Shown: positions 18,051 through 26,742 of the stretch, piece after piece
Layout: each line of letters opens with the position of its first letter
Numbering within the stretch: position 1 is the first letter of the stretch
Position numbers and translations under genes: made by a program
The notes under the pieces: model-generated
Databases searched by the model: none
What the model saw: only the letters and a program-made list of their open reading frames with translations
Told to the model about the DNA's origin: nothing
Assembly (NCBI GenBank): GCA_000196815.1
Contig: FP929003.1
Coordinates: 4,239,501 to 4,303,500 of the forward strand
Source: Nitrospira defluvii
Lineage (GTDB): Bacteria > Nitrospirota > Nitrospiria > Nitrospirales > Nitrospiraceae
Reading direction: 5' to 3'
DNA length: 64,000 nucleotides

Positions 18051-18653
18051 TCAGAATTTTACTTCGGGCGGCTTGGCCACCGCCTTTTCGTCAGCCACGG
18101 TGAAATTGGCCTTCTCCTCCAGATGCAGGAGAAACTTGGCGGTAAGATTGGTGGGGAAATAGCGAACCATCTTGTTGAATTCTGCAACCTTGTCGATGTA
18201 CCGCTTGCGTGCCACGGTGATGCGATTTTCAGTGCCTTCGAGTTGGCTCTGAAGATCGCGAAACCCTTGATCCGCCTTGAGATTGGGATAATTCTCGGCC
18301 AAGGCAAGCAACCGCCCCAGCGCACTTGAGAGACCCTGCTGCGCCTCTTGGAACTTTTTGAAGGCGGCTTCGTCCTTGAGCAACTCCGGCGTCACCTGAA
18401 CGCTGGTAGCCTTGGCACGCGCTTGCACGACGCTTTCCAACGTATCCTTCTCATGCGCGGCATATCCCTTCACCGTATTCACCAGATTCGGGATTAAATC
18501 GGCCCGCCGCTGATATTGGTTGATCACTTCACTCCAAGCCGCCTTGGTATCCTCATCAAGACCTTGCAAGTCGTTATAGCCGCAGCCGGACAGGGCCAAC
18601 ACTGCCGCAAGCAGCACGACTCCGACCATCGAACGCATCAGTGACATGACCAT
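18051..18653 (-). CDS. lemA: LemA family lipoprotein
   Basis: 200 residues from ATG 18653, preceded by AAGGAGGAGAGC; a longer frame to 18725 is unlikely. The leader ends in LALSGC, a lipobox, so the protein is probably lipid-anchored. The helical LemA core is clear: YNDLQGLDEDTKAAWSEV, NQYQRRADLIPNLVNTVKGY and ENYPNLKADQGFRDLQ. It is the first gene of the LemA-TPM-TPM operon. Function is unknown beyond an envelope location. Confidence 0.92.
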   Translation of the reverse strand: MVMSLMRSMVGVVLLAAVLALSGCGYNDLQGLDEDTKAAWSEVINQYQRRADLIPNLVNTVKGYAAHEKDTLESVVQARAKATSVQVTPELLKDEAAFKKFQEAQQGLSSALGRLLALAENYPNLKADQGFRDLQSQLEGTENRITVARKRYIDKVAEFNKMVRYFPTNLTAKFLLHLEEKANFTVADEKAVAKPPEVKF

Positions 18654-18813
18654 GCTCTCCTCCTTCGCGCCGGTCGCAGCAGACCACGCATTCTTAGGAC
18701 GTAAGGCTTTCACCGACGAAGTCAATCACCGGCGGGACCCGCGAGGTGTCGATTCCCTTATAACCTTGCTATACTTGCCCTCTCTTAGTCGATCAGCCAC
18801 AACGGGAAGCGGC

Positions 18814-19119
18814 ATGGCACTCGATCATTCGACTGATACTCCGGGGGGTTTTCAAGTCCGGCATCGAGCCTTGGGGGTGTTTCAAGGCAGCTCCATCGGG
18901 TTGGCGTTTTGGCATCCATCCTCCCATATGCCGGAGTACGGGCTCTGCCGCTTTGCCACTGAGGCGAAGGCACAAGACTATGTCGATTTTCTCTCCTCAC
19001 CGGCATGCCCTGAACCATTGAACCGAGCAGACCTCATTGTGGAACCCTTCGACCACACCGAACACGACCGCCTCACAACGGAGCATCCCCAAGCCTCCGC
19101 CTGGGAAACTCCACTCTAA
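18814..19119 (+). CDS. Small protein of unknown function
   Basis: 101 residues from ATG 18814 (GGGAAGC upstream); the frame runs back to 18646 but would overlap lemA. A TATACT box at 18770-18775 could be its -10 element. The sequence (ALDHSTDTPGGFQVRHRALG ... LCRFATEAKAQDYVDFLSS) has no signal peptide or known motif. Divergent from lemA. I do not recognise the family. Confidence 0.55.
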   Translation: MALDHSTDTPGGFQVRHRALGVFQGSSIGLAFWHPSSHMPEYGLCRFATEAKAQDYVDFLSSPACPEPLNRADLIVEPFDHTEHDRLTTEHPQASAWETPL

Positions 19120-19253
19120 CAGAACATTGAAGAGAACGCTGTCCGGCACTCAGCAAGTCGGCCGCTGTCGTCCGAGCAGACTTACCCGTAATTGGGCATG
19201 ACTCTGGGCAAACCGGAGCGAGACACCTGAGGAAGTAGGGGGAGTGGGCGCAG

Positions 19254-19754
19254 CTAGCTGGAGGAACCTGCTCCGGAAGATTCAGTTTTGGCATGCACAA
19301 ACGCGAGCAGCCGCTTGTTTTCTTGGGCCGACCGAAGAAATTTGAACGCAATGCCGCGGGAACTCACGGACCGGACCATCGCAGCCACTTCGAGCGGCGT
19401 CTGGTCATTCTCAAGCGCGATTTGAAGATAAAAAATATCATCCACGTGGACCGGAGCTTGGCTCTCGATAATGCACCCGCCCATCGAAATGTCCAAGACG
19501 GTTCCCTCTCCCCTCACTTTGCCGCCAGAGAAAGACAAAAACAGGCGCACAGGAATACGCAGATGTTTTCGCCGATCCAGCATCTGCGCCTGATAACGGC
19601 GTCCCAGTCGGAAAGCGTGAAAATGGAAGCTACAAGACTGACAATGGAACGGCGCAATGCAGGCAAGCGACTGCAACCTCTCCATCAGCGTGGAGCAGCG
19701 TGAACGAAACACATTGTCTTGGCCACACTGCGGACACGTGAGGGGTTGGGTCAT
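19254..19754 (-). CDS. PilZ-domain protein with N-terminal zinc ribbon
   Basis: 166 residues. An N-terminal ribbon (CPQCGQDNVFRSRC, then CQSC) is followed at about residue 60 by a PilZ domain with the c-di-GMP-binding signature RRKHLRIPV and, after about 30 residues, the D-x-S-x-x-G motif in DISMGGCII. It should bind cyclic di-GMP; the effector target is unknown. Confidence 0.88.
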   Translation of the reverse strand: MTQPLTCPQCGQDNVFRSRCSTLMERLQSLACIAPFHCQSCSFHFHAFRLGRRYQAQMLDRRKHLRIPVRLFLSFSGGKVRGEGTVLDISMGGCIIESQAPVHVDDIFYLQIALENDQTPLEVAAMVRSVSSRGIAFKFLRSAQENKRLLAFVHAKTESSGAGSSS

Positions 19755-20338
19755 GCTGAACGATCGGCGGTGTTAGCGCCGCTCTCCCGAATACAAGATA
19801 TTCTGTCGGACGCCGGTCGCGGCTCCACCTGAATACTCGCCACAGATGGTCATGAGGAAAAACCGACCGCGGGCACAGATCACAGCAACCTTCGACCGTC
19901 TGTGCGCCACCGACCCTAAGAGCAGTGGAATAGCACTGTCAGTTCAATCGATAAAGGATGGGGGAAGTTCTGTCAAGAAACTCAACGGTTCTTTCCAGAG
20001 GGAAGGCAGATTTACTGATTGGCCCGTCTCTTTTCAAGGACCAGTCCGCTGTAGTTCTGCCGATTCTGTTGCTCACCCCAATGACCCTGTGATCTTTTAT
20101 CTTCGGAGCGTGCATCGCCGCCACATCTCTCCGCGCATATCTCATTTTGTACAGAACGCTTCCCCTTCGCTCCGAATTTGTCCAACTGCGAAACGTGAAC
20201 GCCCTGATATTTCGACATAATCAGGATTAAATGGTTCTAACGTCTCACTAACACCTCTTTAATCTCGCGTTGCTACTCTCTCCTCACATGGGCACGGCCT
20301 TTAGATCATAAGGGCGCAATCCTAAGGAGGTGGGAACC
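19755..20338. other. Intergenic stretch without a convincing gene
   Basis: About 580 bases with lower GC than the surroundings. A 124-codon frame on the plus strand (19846-20220) has no ribosome-binding site and an unconvincing composition. I see no tRNA, known riboswitch motif or repeat here. It probably contains the promoter of the small zinc-ribbon gene that follows. Confidence 0.5.
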
Positions 20339-20518
20339 ATGACATGCGGACGATGCAAAGGGTTAATGGTCGATGAGTGGAGACCGGACTTTTCCCCGGA
20401 AACGTTTGTGTGGCGTTGCATTAATTGCGGATCAATAGTCGATCCATTGATTGAACAAAACCGCCGAACTCGACTCGCTGAACAACTGTTACTGGAGCCA
20501 GTCGAAGTATTGCAGTGA
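20339..20518 (+). CDS. Small zinc-ribbon protein
   Basis: 59 residues from ATG 20339, with AAGGAGG at 20324-20330, an ideal ribosome-binding site. Four cysteines in two CxxC knuckles (CGRC at residues 3-6 and CINC in WRCINCGSIVD) followed by a basic helix (EQNRRTRLAEQL). No DNA-binding domain other than the ribbon. Role unknown; such proteins can regulate transcription or bind RNA. Confidence 0.72.
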   Translation: MTCGRCKGLMVDEWRPDFSPETFVWRCINCGSIVDPLIEQNRRTRLAEQLLLEPVEVLQ

Positions 20519-20581
20519 TCGGGGAGCCGCAGGAGCGTCCTGACAAATGCCCCGGTTCTGCGGCAGTGGTGGACGAGTAGA

Positions 20582-20619
20582 ATCGTCGCTGCGGCCTTCA
20601 AACCTGCCGCAGCGACGAT
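20582..20619. terminator. Perfect 14-bp stem-loop after the zinc-ribbon gene
   Basis: Bases 20582-20595 are the exact reverse complement of 20606-20619, with a 10-base loop. It lies 64 bases after the stop of the zinc-ribbon gene and 92 bases before the convergent xthA stop. No T-tract follows on either strand, so it may be a bidirectional transcript-end stabiliser rather than a classical intrinsic terminator. Confidence 0.6.
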
Positions 20620-20710
20620 GACGATAGATAGAGAGCACTGATTACCTACTTAGTAGGTTTAACGTCCGAACGAGACGAAGGACGATCCGGCAAGCCTGTT
20701 CAATGCATTG

Positions 20711-21484
20711 CTAGGTGGAGAACTCGGCCCAGAGGACAGTGTGATCAGAGGGATCGGTCGCACGGCGTGGCTCTAAATCGACATCAACCCGGCGACACCT
20801 CTGAGCCAAGGGCGGCGTTGCCAGGATATGGTCGATCCGCCACCCTTTATTGGCGGCAAGGGCACTGGGTGCACGGTAGTCAAAAAACGTGAACTGCTGG
20901 CGATCTGGATACAGTCTGCAGAACACATCTTCGAAGCCCCACGCAACCGTCTTCCCATAGGCATTGCGCGCGTCTTCGTGGTAACAGACATGTTTCAGAT
21001 GTTTCTCCGGGCTGTGGACATCAATGGGTCTTGGGGCCACATTCATGTCTCCACACCAGATCGCCGGCTCCTTCGGGGAGAGATGAGTTTCGAAATGCTT
21101 CCGTAACCGGTCGTACCAACCCAGTTTGTATTGGTACTTGGGCGAATCGATCTCGAAACCCTGAGGAACATACGTGTTGATGATCGGGATGCCCTGAATC
21201 ACCACTCGCAGAAGACGTGCTTCTTCCCTCTCGCCCCCGTCATCGAATCCATACGAGATTGCTTCCGGCTTCGTGCGGCTGAGAATCGCAACGCCATTGT
21301 AGGCTTTCATGCCCCGGAAGGTGATCTCATAGCCGGAGGTCGCGAGCGCAGTCAGGGGGAATTCGCTGTCCTGAACTTTTGTTTCCTGCAAACAGAGCAC
21401 ATCAGGCTGATGGCGTTCGAGCCACTGAAGCACGATAGGGAGGCGCTTGCGCAGCGAGTTAACGTTGAAGGTGGCGATTTTCAT
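20711..21484 (-). CDS. xthA: Exodeoxyribonuclease III
   Basis: 257 residues, standard length. The exonuclease-endonuclease-phosphatase fold is clear: N7 in FNVNSLRKR, E34 in LQETKVQD, GDMNVAP in the middle, and the C-terminal DHTVLWAEF. It acts on abasic sites and 3' ends in base-excision repair. Confidence 0.95.
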   Translation of the reverse strand: MKIATFNVNSLRKRLPIVLQWLERHQPDVLCLQETKVQDSEFPLTALATSGYEITFRGMKAYNGVAILSRTKPEAISYGFDDGGEREEARLLRVVIQGIPIINTYVPQGFEIDSPKYQYKLGWYDRLRKHFETHLSPKEPAIWCGDMNVAPRPIDVHSPEKHLKHVCYHEDARNAYGKTVAWGFEDVFCRLYPDRQQFTFFDYRAPSALAANKGWRIDHILATPPLAQRCRRVDVDLEPRRATDPSDHTVLWAEFST

Positions 21485-21625
21485 ACGGCGGGGATTCTAG
21501 CAGAGCCCACCCGCCGCAACAACTGAAGCATTCAGAACACCAGGGCCTGTGACCGGACGTTTCCCGATCACAGGCCGCTATTGTCGAATATCAGCGCTAT
21601 CCAGCTCTCAGCCAACCGGCCGACC

Positions 21626-22030
21626 TTAGTTCCGCATCACCCCCGTCACGTCGTTCTTCATCCCGCCGGCCTCGTGAGCCGCATCGTCGGCCACACTCCT
21701 CGCTTCTGCCGCCTTAGCACGAGCCGCATCTTTCTTGGCCTTGACCTTAGCCTTCATATGCTCCTTCTTCGCCTTCAAGTCGGCCTTCGCTTGCTTTTTC
21801 TTCGCTTTCGCCTCGTCCCGCTTCGCCTTCATCTCGCTCTTCACCGATTCCTTCTTGGCTTTCAAGTCACTCGCCAGGTCTTCCTTTTGAGCGCTCAGGT
21901 CGTTCGACAGTCCGCTCATGTCCTGTTTCATCCCCTCGGACATCTGACCCAGCCCCATATCATCGGCCACGGCGAACGAACTCATTCCCACAAATGCGAC
22001 GGCGACCAACACAGCAATTGACCTTCTCAT
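21626..22030 (-). CDS. Exported Lys/Ala/Glu-rich coiled-coil protein
   Basis: 134 residues from ATG 22030, with GGGGGAG six bases upstream; the frame to 22204 has no better start. A signal peptide (MRRSIAVLVAVAFVGMSSFAVA) precedes a continuous charged helix built of repeated KAKKE/MKAKRDEAKAKKK units. The body is extremely lysine-rich. Likely periplasmic; resembles histone-like or apolipoprotein-like repeats only by composition. Function unknown. Confidence 0.75.
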   Translation of the reverse strand: MRRSIAVLVAVAFVGMSSFAVADDMGLGQMSEGMKQDMSGLSNDLSAQKEDLASDLKAKKESVKSEMKAKRDEAKAKKKQAKADLKAKKEHMKAKVKAKKDAARAKAAEARSVADDAAHEAGGMKNDVTGVMRN

Positions 22031-22230
22031 CAACAACTCCCCCTTGGTTGAAATATGGTGCCCGGCTCTATGGCGAACCAGCCGGCATGCAGGACTCATC
22101 AATACCGTGAAGGGGCGAGTTTGCCAATTGTTTTGCCTGTTTTTGCCGAGACCGTGAATCCAAGCAGGACAAGCCGGCGGCAGAGGCTTCATAAAATTCG
22201 GCAAGAGACTGGAAGGATCGTCGCAAGACC

Positions 22231-23055
22231 TTAGGGCCGCACGGCGATGAGGTAGCGCCTGAGAATGGCTTGTTCGACCCGCGAACGACCGCGGTCGGGG
22301 GCCGGAAACCTGAGCACCAGATGAATACGTCCTGCCTCAGGGAGCTGGATGGTAATACGTGGCTCAGGAGACGGCGCTTCCAGCAGGTTTCGCTGTTCCA
22401 GCAATTTCATCTGCCGGCCCATTTGATCCATGAAGGAGGCGCACTCGACTTTTGCGGCATTGAGCAAAGCTTGCTCAGCGGCTTGCCAGTCGTCCGTGCT
22501 CTGAAGCGGAACCGACAAAACATAGAGGCCGTATTCCTGCGACGGGCTCTCCTTGATCAAGGGATTTCCAAACAGAAGACTGTTGGGGAAGACCACGGTT
22601 CGACCGGTATAGAGGTGCGACGTCTGACCCGGCCCGATTTCCAACAGCTTCGTCGCAAAGACATCGTATTCCAGGACAACGCCCCGATACGTGCCTAACT
22701 GGATACGATCGCCCACACCATACACACCCCCGCCGACACGCAACGCTGCACCGCTCCAGCAGAGAATCAATTCCTTTGTCGCCAGCACCACGGTGGCCGC
22801 CAGCGCGACCAGCGACACAGCAAACGCTTCCAACTCGTGGGCCCAGATCACGACGAGCCCCACGAAGAGCCCCAGCACCATGCTGTTCCGAGCCGTGACG
22901 ATCCATCGTCGCTTCGCATCGATGGTCAGCGTCTGATTGCCTTTGATCCAGCGGACCAGAACCGTGCGTGCGATGAGCAGAATGAGGAGGAGGAGGATGG
23001 ACTTGAGCAGGTCGAAGAAAACGCTCGATCCGATCACCGGCAACAGTTCGCGCAT
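22231..23055 (-). CDS. Small-conductance mechanosensitive channel (MscS family)
   Basis: 274 residues with three N-terminal transmembrane segments, the third pore-lining helix rich in Ala/Gly/Leu (SLVALAATVVLATKELI), then the MscS beta domain (VGDRIQLGTYRGVVLEYDVFATKLLEIG ... VVFPNSLLFGNPLIK). It should release osmolytes on hypo-osmotic shock. It starts 17 bases downstream of a lipoprotein gene stop on the same strand. Confidence 0.9.
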   Translation of the reverse strand: MRELLPVIGSSVFFDLLKSILLLLILLIARTVLVRWIKGNQTLTIDAKRRWIVTARNSMVLGLFVGLVVIWAHELEAFAVSLVALAATVVLATKELILCWSGAALRVGGGVYGVGDRIQLGTYRGVVLEYDVFATKLLEIGPGQTSHLYTGRTVVFPNSLLFGNPLIKESPSQEYGLYVLSVPLQSTDDWQAAEQALLNAAKVECASFMDQMGRQMKLLEQRNLLEAPSPEPRITIQLPEAGRIHLVLRFPAPDRGRSRVEQAILRRYLIAVRP

Positions 23056-23072
23056 AACGTCGTGTGTCCGCC

Positions 23073-23519
23073 TTATTGGGATGCGTTCTCATCCTCACTG
23101 GCGCGAGGAACACATTCTTCCCGTTTCCAGTCCTTCAACAGCTTGGCCTCATCAAACGACAGCGTATATCGATAACAATAGAGCGGCTCCCGGTACGGTT
23201 CGTCATTACCGGCCAGGCTCTTACCGAACGGCGAGGGCGAGGGCGGGGCTTTGGTCTTCTTGCCGGCCGTCAGGCTACCGGGATCCCAGGGATGCACCTC
23301 TCGATCCCCCATGGGTACGCGATAGGTCCAGACGGTGTCACCCCCCAGCACCGGTGTCTTAGCGGTACTTGGAGGACCGAATTTTTCTGCAATATCGTCC
23401 TGCGTGAGCTTCTTCACTCCCTTATCCAAATACCGGTCACGCCAAGGCCCGCCACAACCGGCTAGCACGACGACGCAGAAAAGGAGCAGGAGAGTACTCC
23501 ATCGACCAGGGCACACCAT
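23073..23519 (-). CDS. Lipoprotein of unknown function
   Basis: 148 residues from ATG 23519 (ACGGAGAAG upstream). The leader ends in VVLAGC, a lipobox. The mature protein begins GGPWRDRYLDKGVKKLTQDDIAEKFG, similar in style to SmpA/OmlA-like lipoproteins that track genes of outer-membrane proteins, but I cannot assign it. It contains a proline-rich linker (KAPPSPSPFG). Confidence 0.72.
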   Translation of the reverse strand: MVCPGRWSTLLLLFCVVVLAGCGGPWRDRYLDKGVKKLTQDDIAEKFGPPSTAKTPVLGGDTVWTYRVPMGDREVHPWDPGSLTAGKKTKAPPSPSPFGKSLAGNDEPYREPLYCYRYTLSFDEAKLLKDWKREECVPRASEDENASQ

Positions 23520-23547
23520 CGTCTTCTCCGTCTCGCGTCTCAACCGG

Positions 23548-23763
23548 CTACCGTTCCGAATCACGCTGCTCCCGAACCCGCCGAATGGAGCAATACATCG
23601 CATAACCTTGCGCCATCATCCCGGTGACAAGCAGCCCCAACGCAGTTTGAAGCCACATGCTGTTGGGAAATTCCAACCCGTAAATACCAAGCATGAAGCC
23701 CCCGGCAATGAAGACAATGCCCATGCCGCGCGCAATCAATGCATTGGTCCGCCAATCAGACAT
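23548..23763 (-). CDS. Small membrane protein
   Basis: 71 residues, two transmembrane helices (ARGMGIVFIAGGFMLGIYGL and WLQTALGLLVTGMMAQGYAMY) with a basic C-terminus (RRVREQR). Upstream in the same orientation as the lipoprotein and MscS genes. No assigned function. Confidence 0.6.
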   Translation of the reverse strand: MSDWRTNALIARGMGIVFIAGGFMLGIYGLEFPNSMWLQTALGLLVTGMMAQGYAMYCSIRRVREQRDSER

Positions 23764-23840
23764 CGTTCGTCCTCAAGCCCTTACGAATCTGTACGCTACA
23801 CCGGCGCATCCCATCGGTTCAACTCTGCACCTCTCCGTCA

Positions 23841-24524
23841 TCACGATTTCGGTTTTCCCCGAATCGCGCCTGCCCTCCGCTCGAGCCCCTCCGCCTCTGC
23901 GACCCGACCTACCTTGCGCAACGCACTCGCATAGTCATCAAGATTTTTGGCCACATCCGGATGGTCGGGCCCCAAATGTTTCTCCCGCACCGCCAAGGCC
24001 CGCGCAAATAACGCCCCTGCTTGCTCCCCATCGCCTTGCGCCAGATACATCGCGGCCAAATTGCTCAGGGCCAGCGCCACCTCCGGATGGTCCGGTCCCA
24101 GGAGCTTCTCCTTGATCGAGAGCGCCCGCGTCAGGAGCCGCTGCGCATCGGCATATTGTCCGTGCTTCCGATGCAAAACACCAAGGTTATTCAACATGGC
24201 CGCCACATCGAGATGGGTCTCACCATGCACATCCTGGTAAATCTTGAGTGCCTCCAGATACACCGGTTCAGCCTCGACGAATTTCCCCTGCGCGCTGTAG
24301 GCTTGGGCCAAATGGGCCAAGGTCACCGCCACCCGGCGATCATGCAGGCCGAACTCTTCCGCTTTAGGCACGGCGGCAGAGAAAATTTTTTCGGCCTGCT
24401 CATACTGCCCTCGCTGCAACGCCGATTCGCCCGCCTGCATCGCAGCCTCCCACGTCTGTTGCCCGCAGGCCAGAGTCACCAGGAGCAGAAGCGCCGACGC
24501 ACCGGCGGCAACGGTTCGTGTCAT
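23841..24524 (-). CDS. Tetratricopeptide-repeat lipoprotein
   Basis: 227 residues. The leader ends in LVTLAC, a lipobox. At least four TPR units of the kinesin-light-chain style follow (AVTLAHLAQAYSAQGKFVEAEPVYLEALKI, then AAMLNNLGVLHRKHGQYADA, ALALSNLAAMYLAQGDGEQA). A protein-interaction role in the envelope is likely. The start overlaps the stop of the upstream flavin reductase by four bases (ATGA). Confidence 0.87.
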   Translation of the reverse strand: MTRTVAAGASALLLLVTLACGQQTWEAAMQAGESALQRGQYEQAEKIFSAAVPKAEEFGLHDRRVAVTLAHLAQAYSAQGKFVEAEPVYLEALKIYQDVHGETHLDVAAMLNNLGVLHRKHGQYADAQRLLTRALSIKEKLLGPDHPEVALALSNLAAMYLAQGDGEQAGALFARALAVREKHLGPDHPDVAKNLDDYASALRKVGRVAEAEGLERRAGAIRGKPKS

Positions 24525-25930
24525 GCTCGCCCCATCTGCTCGACAATGGACTCCGCCGGATACGTCACGATCTCCGCCAGCGTCGGATGATAGTGGGGAA
24601 TGCGCAGCAGGTCCTGTGCGGTGCCGTGAAAATACATCACCGCGATCAGCTCATGGATCAGTTCCCCCGCCTCCGGCCCCACAATCTGGGCACCCAGCAA
24701 TGCGCCGTCGTCCGGGCGACAGAGCAGCTTCACAAATCCATGCACGGCGCCCAGACACATGGCCTTCCCATGATCGGCAAACGGATAGGACGCCGTCAGA
24801 TACGGAATCGCCTTTTCGCGGCACTGCCGTTCACTCATTCCCGCGACCGCAACCTGAGGTTCGGTGAACACGACTTCGGCATCCAGCCGGTGATCGATCA
24901 CCCGCGCAGGCTCATTCGGATGCGTCGCGTTAAACCCAGCCGTTTCGCCTTGTTCAATCGCCAGATGCACAATGGGAGTGAGATCGTTGACGTCACCCAC
25001 GGCAAAGATGTGCGGCTGAGAAGTCCGCATATCGCCGCCGACCACCAATCGACCATCGACCACACATACTCCGGCGGCCTTCAGATTGAGCCCGTTCAGG
25101 TTGGGACGACGACCGAGGGCTTGAAAAATGACCTCGGCCGATCGCGTGTGGACAGCCCCGCCCTGTATAAAATGCACGATCTTCTCAGACGAGCCTGAGC
25201 TCACACGTTGGAAGGACACGCCGGTCATCACCTCGATCCCCTCATCCCGAAAGGCCGCCGCCAGCGCGTGACCGATGTCTCCGTCCATGTCCGATAACAA
25301 GGTCGTGCCACGCTGTAGCATGGTGACCTTGGTGCCGATTCGGGCAAAAAATTGCGCGAACTCAACGGCGACCAGGCCGCCTCCCAACACCAGGAGTGAC
25401 GCCGGTTGACGACGAACATCGAGCATCTCATCGCTGGTCAGGTAGCCGGCCTCGTCCAACCCCGGGATGGCCACCTCAGCCGCACTCGACCCGGTGGCAA
25501 TGACGAATGCCCCACCTCGAATTCGACCATCCCCGGCACGAAGTTCGTGGGGCGAGAGAAATTCGGCGCGGGACTCATACAAGGTAAACCGCGGGTCTCG
25601 CAGCGCGGCGATGCGGTAGTCGGCGAACTCCTGAACCAATCGGTTCTTGCGATCGACGATGGCCGACAGATCCGCCTGGGCGGTGACCGGGTTCAGCCCG
25701 AACTCGCGCGCGCGCTTCATCAGCGCCATGATCTCAGCCGACCGCAGAATCGTTTTGGTCGGCATGCAACCCCGCAGGATGCACAACCCCCCGAGCGGAC
25801 CCTGATCGACGATGGCCACATCGGCACCCGCGTCGCGAGCCGTTCGCGCGGCGGCATACCCGGCCGACCCCCCGCCGATCACTACAACATCGTGCCGCCG
25901 CTCAGGTATGTGAGAGAGTTGTGATGACAT
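24521..25930 (-). CDS. Pyridine nucleotide-disulfide oxidoreductase (MerA/Lpd-like)
   Basis: 469 residues from ATG 25930. FAD motif VVIGGGSAGYAAA, redox-active disulfide CILRGC followed by MPTK, NAD-binding GGGLVAVEFAQFFARIG, and second FAD site FAVGDVND. The C-terminal dimerisation domain has HYHPTLAEIVTYP with the His of the Lpd/MerA class. There is no N-terminal HMA domain and no C-terminal Cys pair, so mercuric reduction is not supported. Substrate unknown. Translationally coupled (ATGA) to the TPR lipoprotein downstream. Confidence 0.88.
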   Translation of the reverse strand: MSSQLSHIPERRHDVVVIGGGSAGYAAARTARDAGADVAIVDQGPLGGLCILRGCMPTKTILRSAEIMALMKRAREFGLNPVTAQADLSAIVDRKNRLVQEFADYRIAALRDPRFTLYESRAEFLSPHELRAGDGRIRGGAFVIATGSSAAEVAIPGLDEAGYLTSDEMLDVRRQPASLLVLGGGLVAVEFAQFFARIGTKVTMLQRGTTLLSDMDGDIGHALAAAFRDEGIEVMTGVSFQRVSSGSSEKIVHFIQGGAVHTRSAEVIFQALGRRPNLNGLNLKAAGVCVVDGRLVVGGDMRTSQPHIFAVGDVNDLTPIVHLAIEQGETAGFNATHPNEPARVIDHRLDAEVVFTEPQVAVAGMSERQCREKAIPYLTASYPFADHGKAMCLGAVHGFVKLLCRPDDGALLGAQIVGPEAGELIHELIAVMYFHGTAQDLLRIPHYHPTLAEIVTYPAESIVEQMGRA

Positions 25931-25979
25931 TCCCGGTCCGATAGACTGTCTCGTAGGCATGAACCCGCAAGGATACACT

Positions 25980-26198
25980 ATGATGAAACCTGGTCGCTAT
26001 CGTCACTACAAAGGGAAGGACTATGAGGTGTTGGGCGTGGCTCGGCACTCCGAAACCGAGGAGGAGTATGTCGTGTATCGGCAGCTCTATGGGGGAGGCG
26101 GACTGTGGATCAGACCGCTGGAAATGTTTCTCGAAGCGGTGACTATCGGCGAAACCGTCGTCCCGCGATTCCGACGGTTAGAGGAAGGTCCAGCGTGA
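25980..26198 (+). CDS. DUF1653 family protein
   Basis: 72 residues from ATG 25980, with AAGGA seven bases upstream (an ATG at 25959 is also in frame). The DUF1653 signature is almost complete: KPGRYRHYKGKDYEVLGVARHSETEEEYVVY, then LWIRPLEMFLE and PRFRRL. A small SH3-like fold of unknown role, widely distributed. Its last 21 bases overlap the convergent MEKHLA gene. Confidence 0.9.
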   Translation: MMKPGRYRHYKGKDYEVLGVARHSETEEEYVVYRQLYGGGGLWIRPLEMFLEAVTIGETVVPRFRRLEEGPA

Positions 26199-26651
26199 GA
26201 AGGTCGCGGCCTGTCCCTGACGGCGCCCGGCTTGGTCGATCACACTCCACACAATCGCGTTTTCGATCAGGAACCGTCGTCCCCTGTTCGAAATTCTGAC
26301 CCCGCGGTAATTGTCCACATACCCCTGCACGCGGGCCCGTTCAAGCATCCACTCTCGCTCGGCACGATTCACGGGTTCTGCAGTCAGGCGGGATGGCGTC
26401 TGCAGGAGCTGCTCCCATGTCGTCTCCCATAAGGTGAGGGCGAGGTGCGATCCGTAATTAAGGATCGGATCCTCCTGCGCACCGTGGGAGACCACCACAA
26501 ACGGCGCCATGAACAACGCATGGGCTTGCTCGTCAGGCCCGCCGGTCCGTGGCATCAAATCCCGCCCGACCCAGTGGCGATAACTGTTCAATAGCAGCTG
26601 GGACCATTCGACGACCGACGGCTGACTCCACACCTGATTCGGATCGTCCAT
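26178..26651 (-). CDS. MEKHLA-domain protein (PAS-like)
   Basis: 157 residues from ATG 26651 (GAGGGGG upstream); the frame extends to 26732. The MEKHLA domain spans nearly the whole protein: FMAPFVVVSHGAQEDPILNYG, LALTLWETTWEQLLQTPSRLTAEP, RGVRISNRGRRFLIENAIVW and GQAATFSRW. In plants this domain ends HD-ZIP III factors and resembles PAS sensors. Here it stands alone, so ligand or partner is unknown. Confidence 0.86.
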   Translation of the reverse strand: MDDPNQVWSQPSVVEWSQLLLNSYRHWVGRDLMPRTGGPDEQAHALFMAPFVVVSHGAQEDPILNYGSHLALTLWETTWEQLLQTPSRLTAEPVNRAEREWMLERARVQGYVDNYRGVRISNRGRRFLIENAIVWSVIDQAGRRQGQAATFSRWTFL

Positions 26652-26742
26652 GGCCCCCTCGGCGGAATAGGTCGATGCGTTGTACCCGACGCATGACTGA
26701 CGTGCCGGTAGTAGCACGCCTCCCTGCTCCATGCCAAGCGGG

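Noticed and set aside
19846-20220. 124-codon frame in the gap before the small zinc-ribbon gene
   Set aside because: No ribosome-binding site, atypical composition, no motif; low-GC intergenic DNA explains it equally well.
24521-25930. Mercuric reductase (merA) as the name of the flavin disulfide reductase
   Set aside because: The CxxxxC pair is present but the N-terminal HMA domain and C-terminal vicinal cysteines of MerA are missing, and no other mer gene is near.
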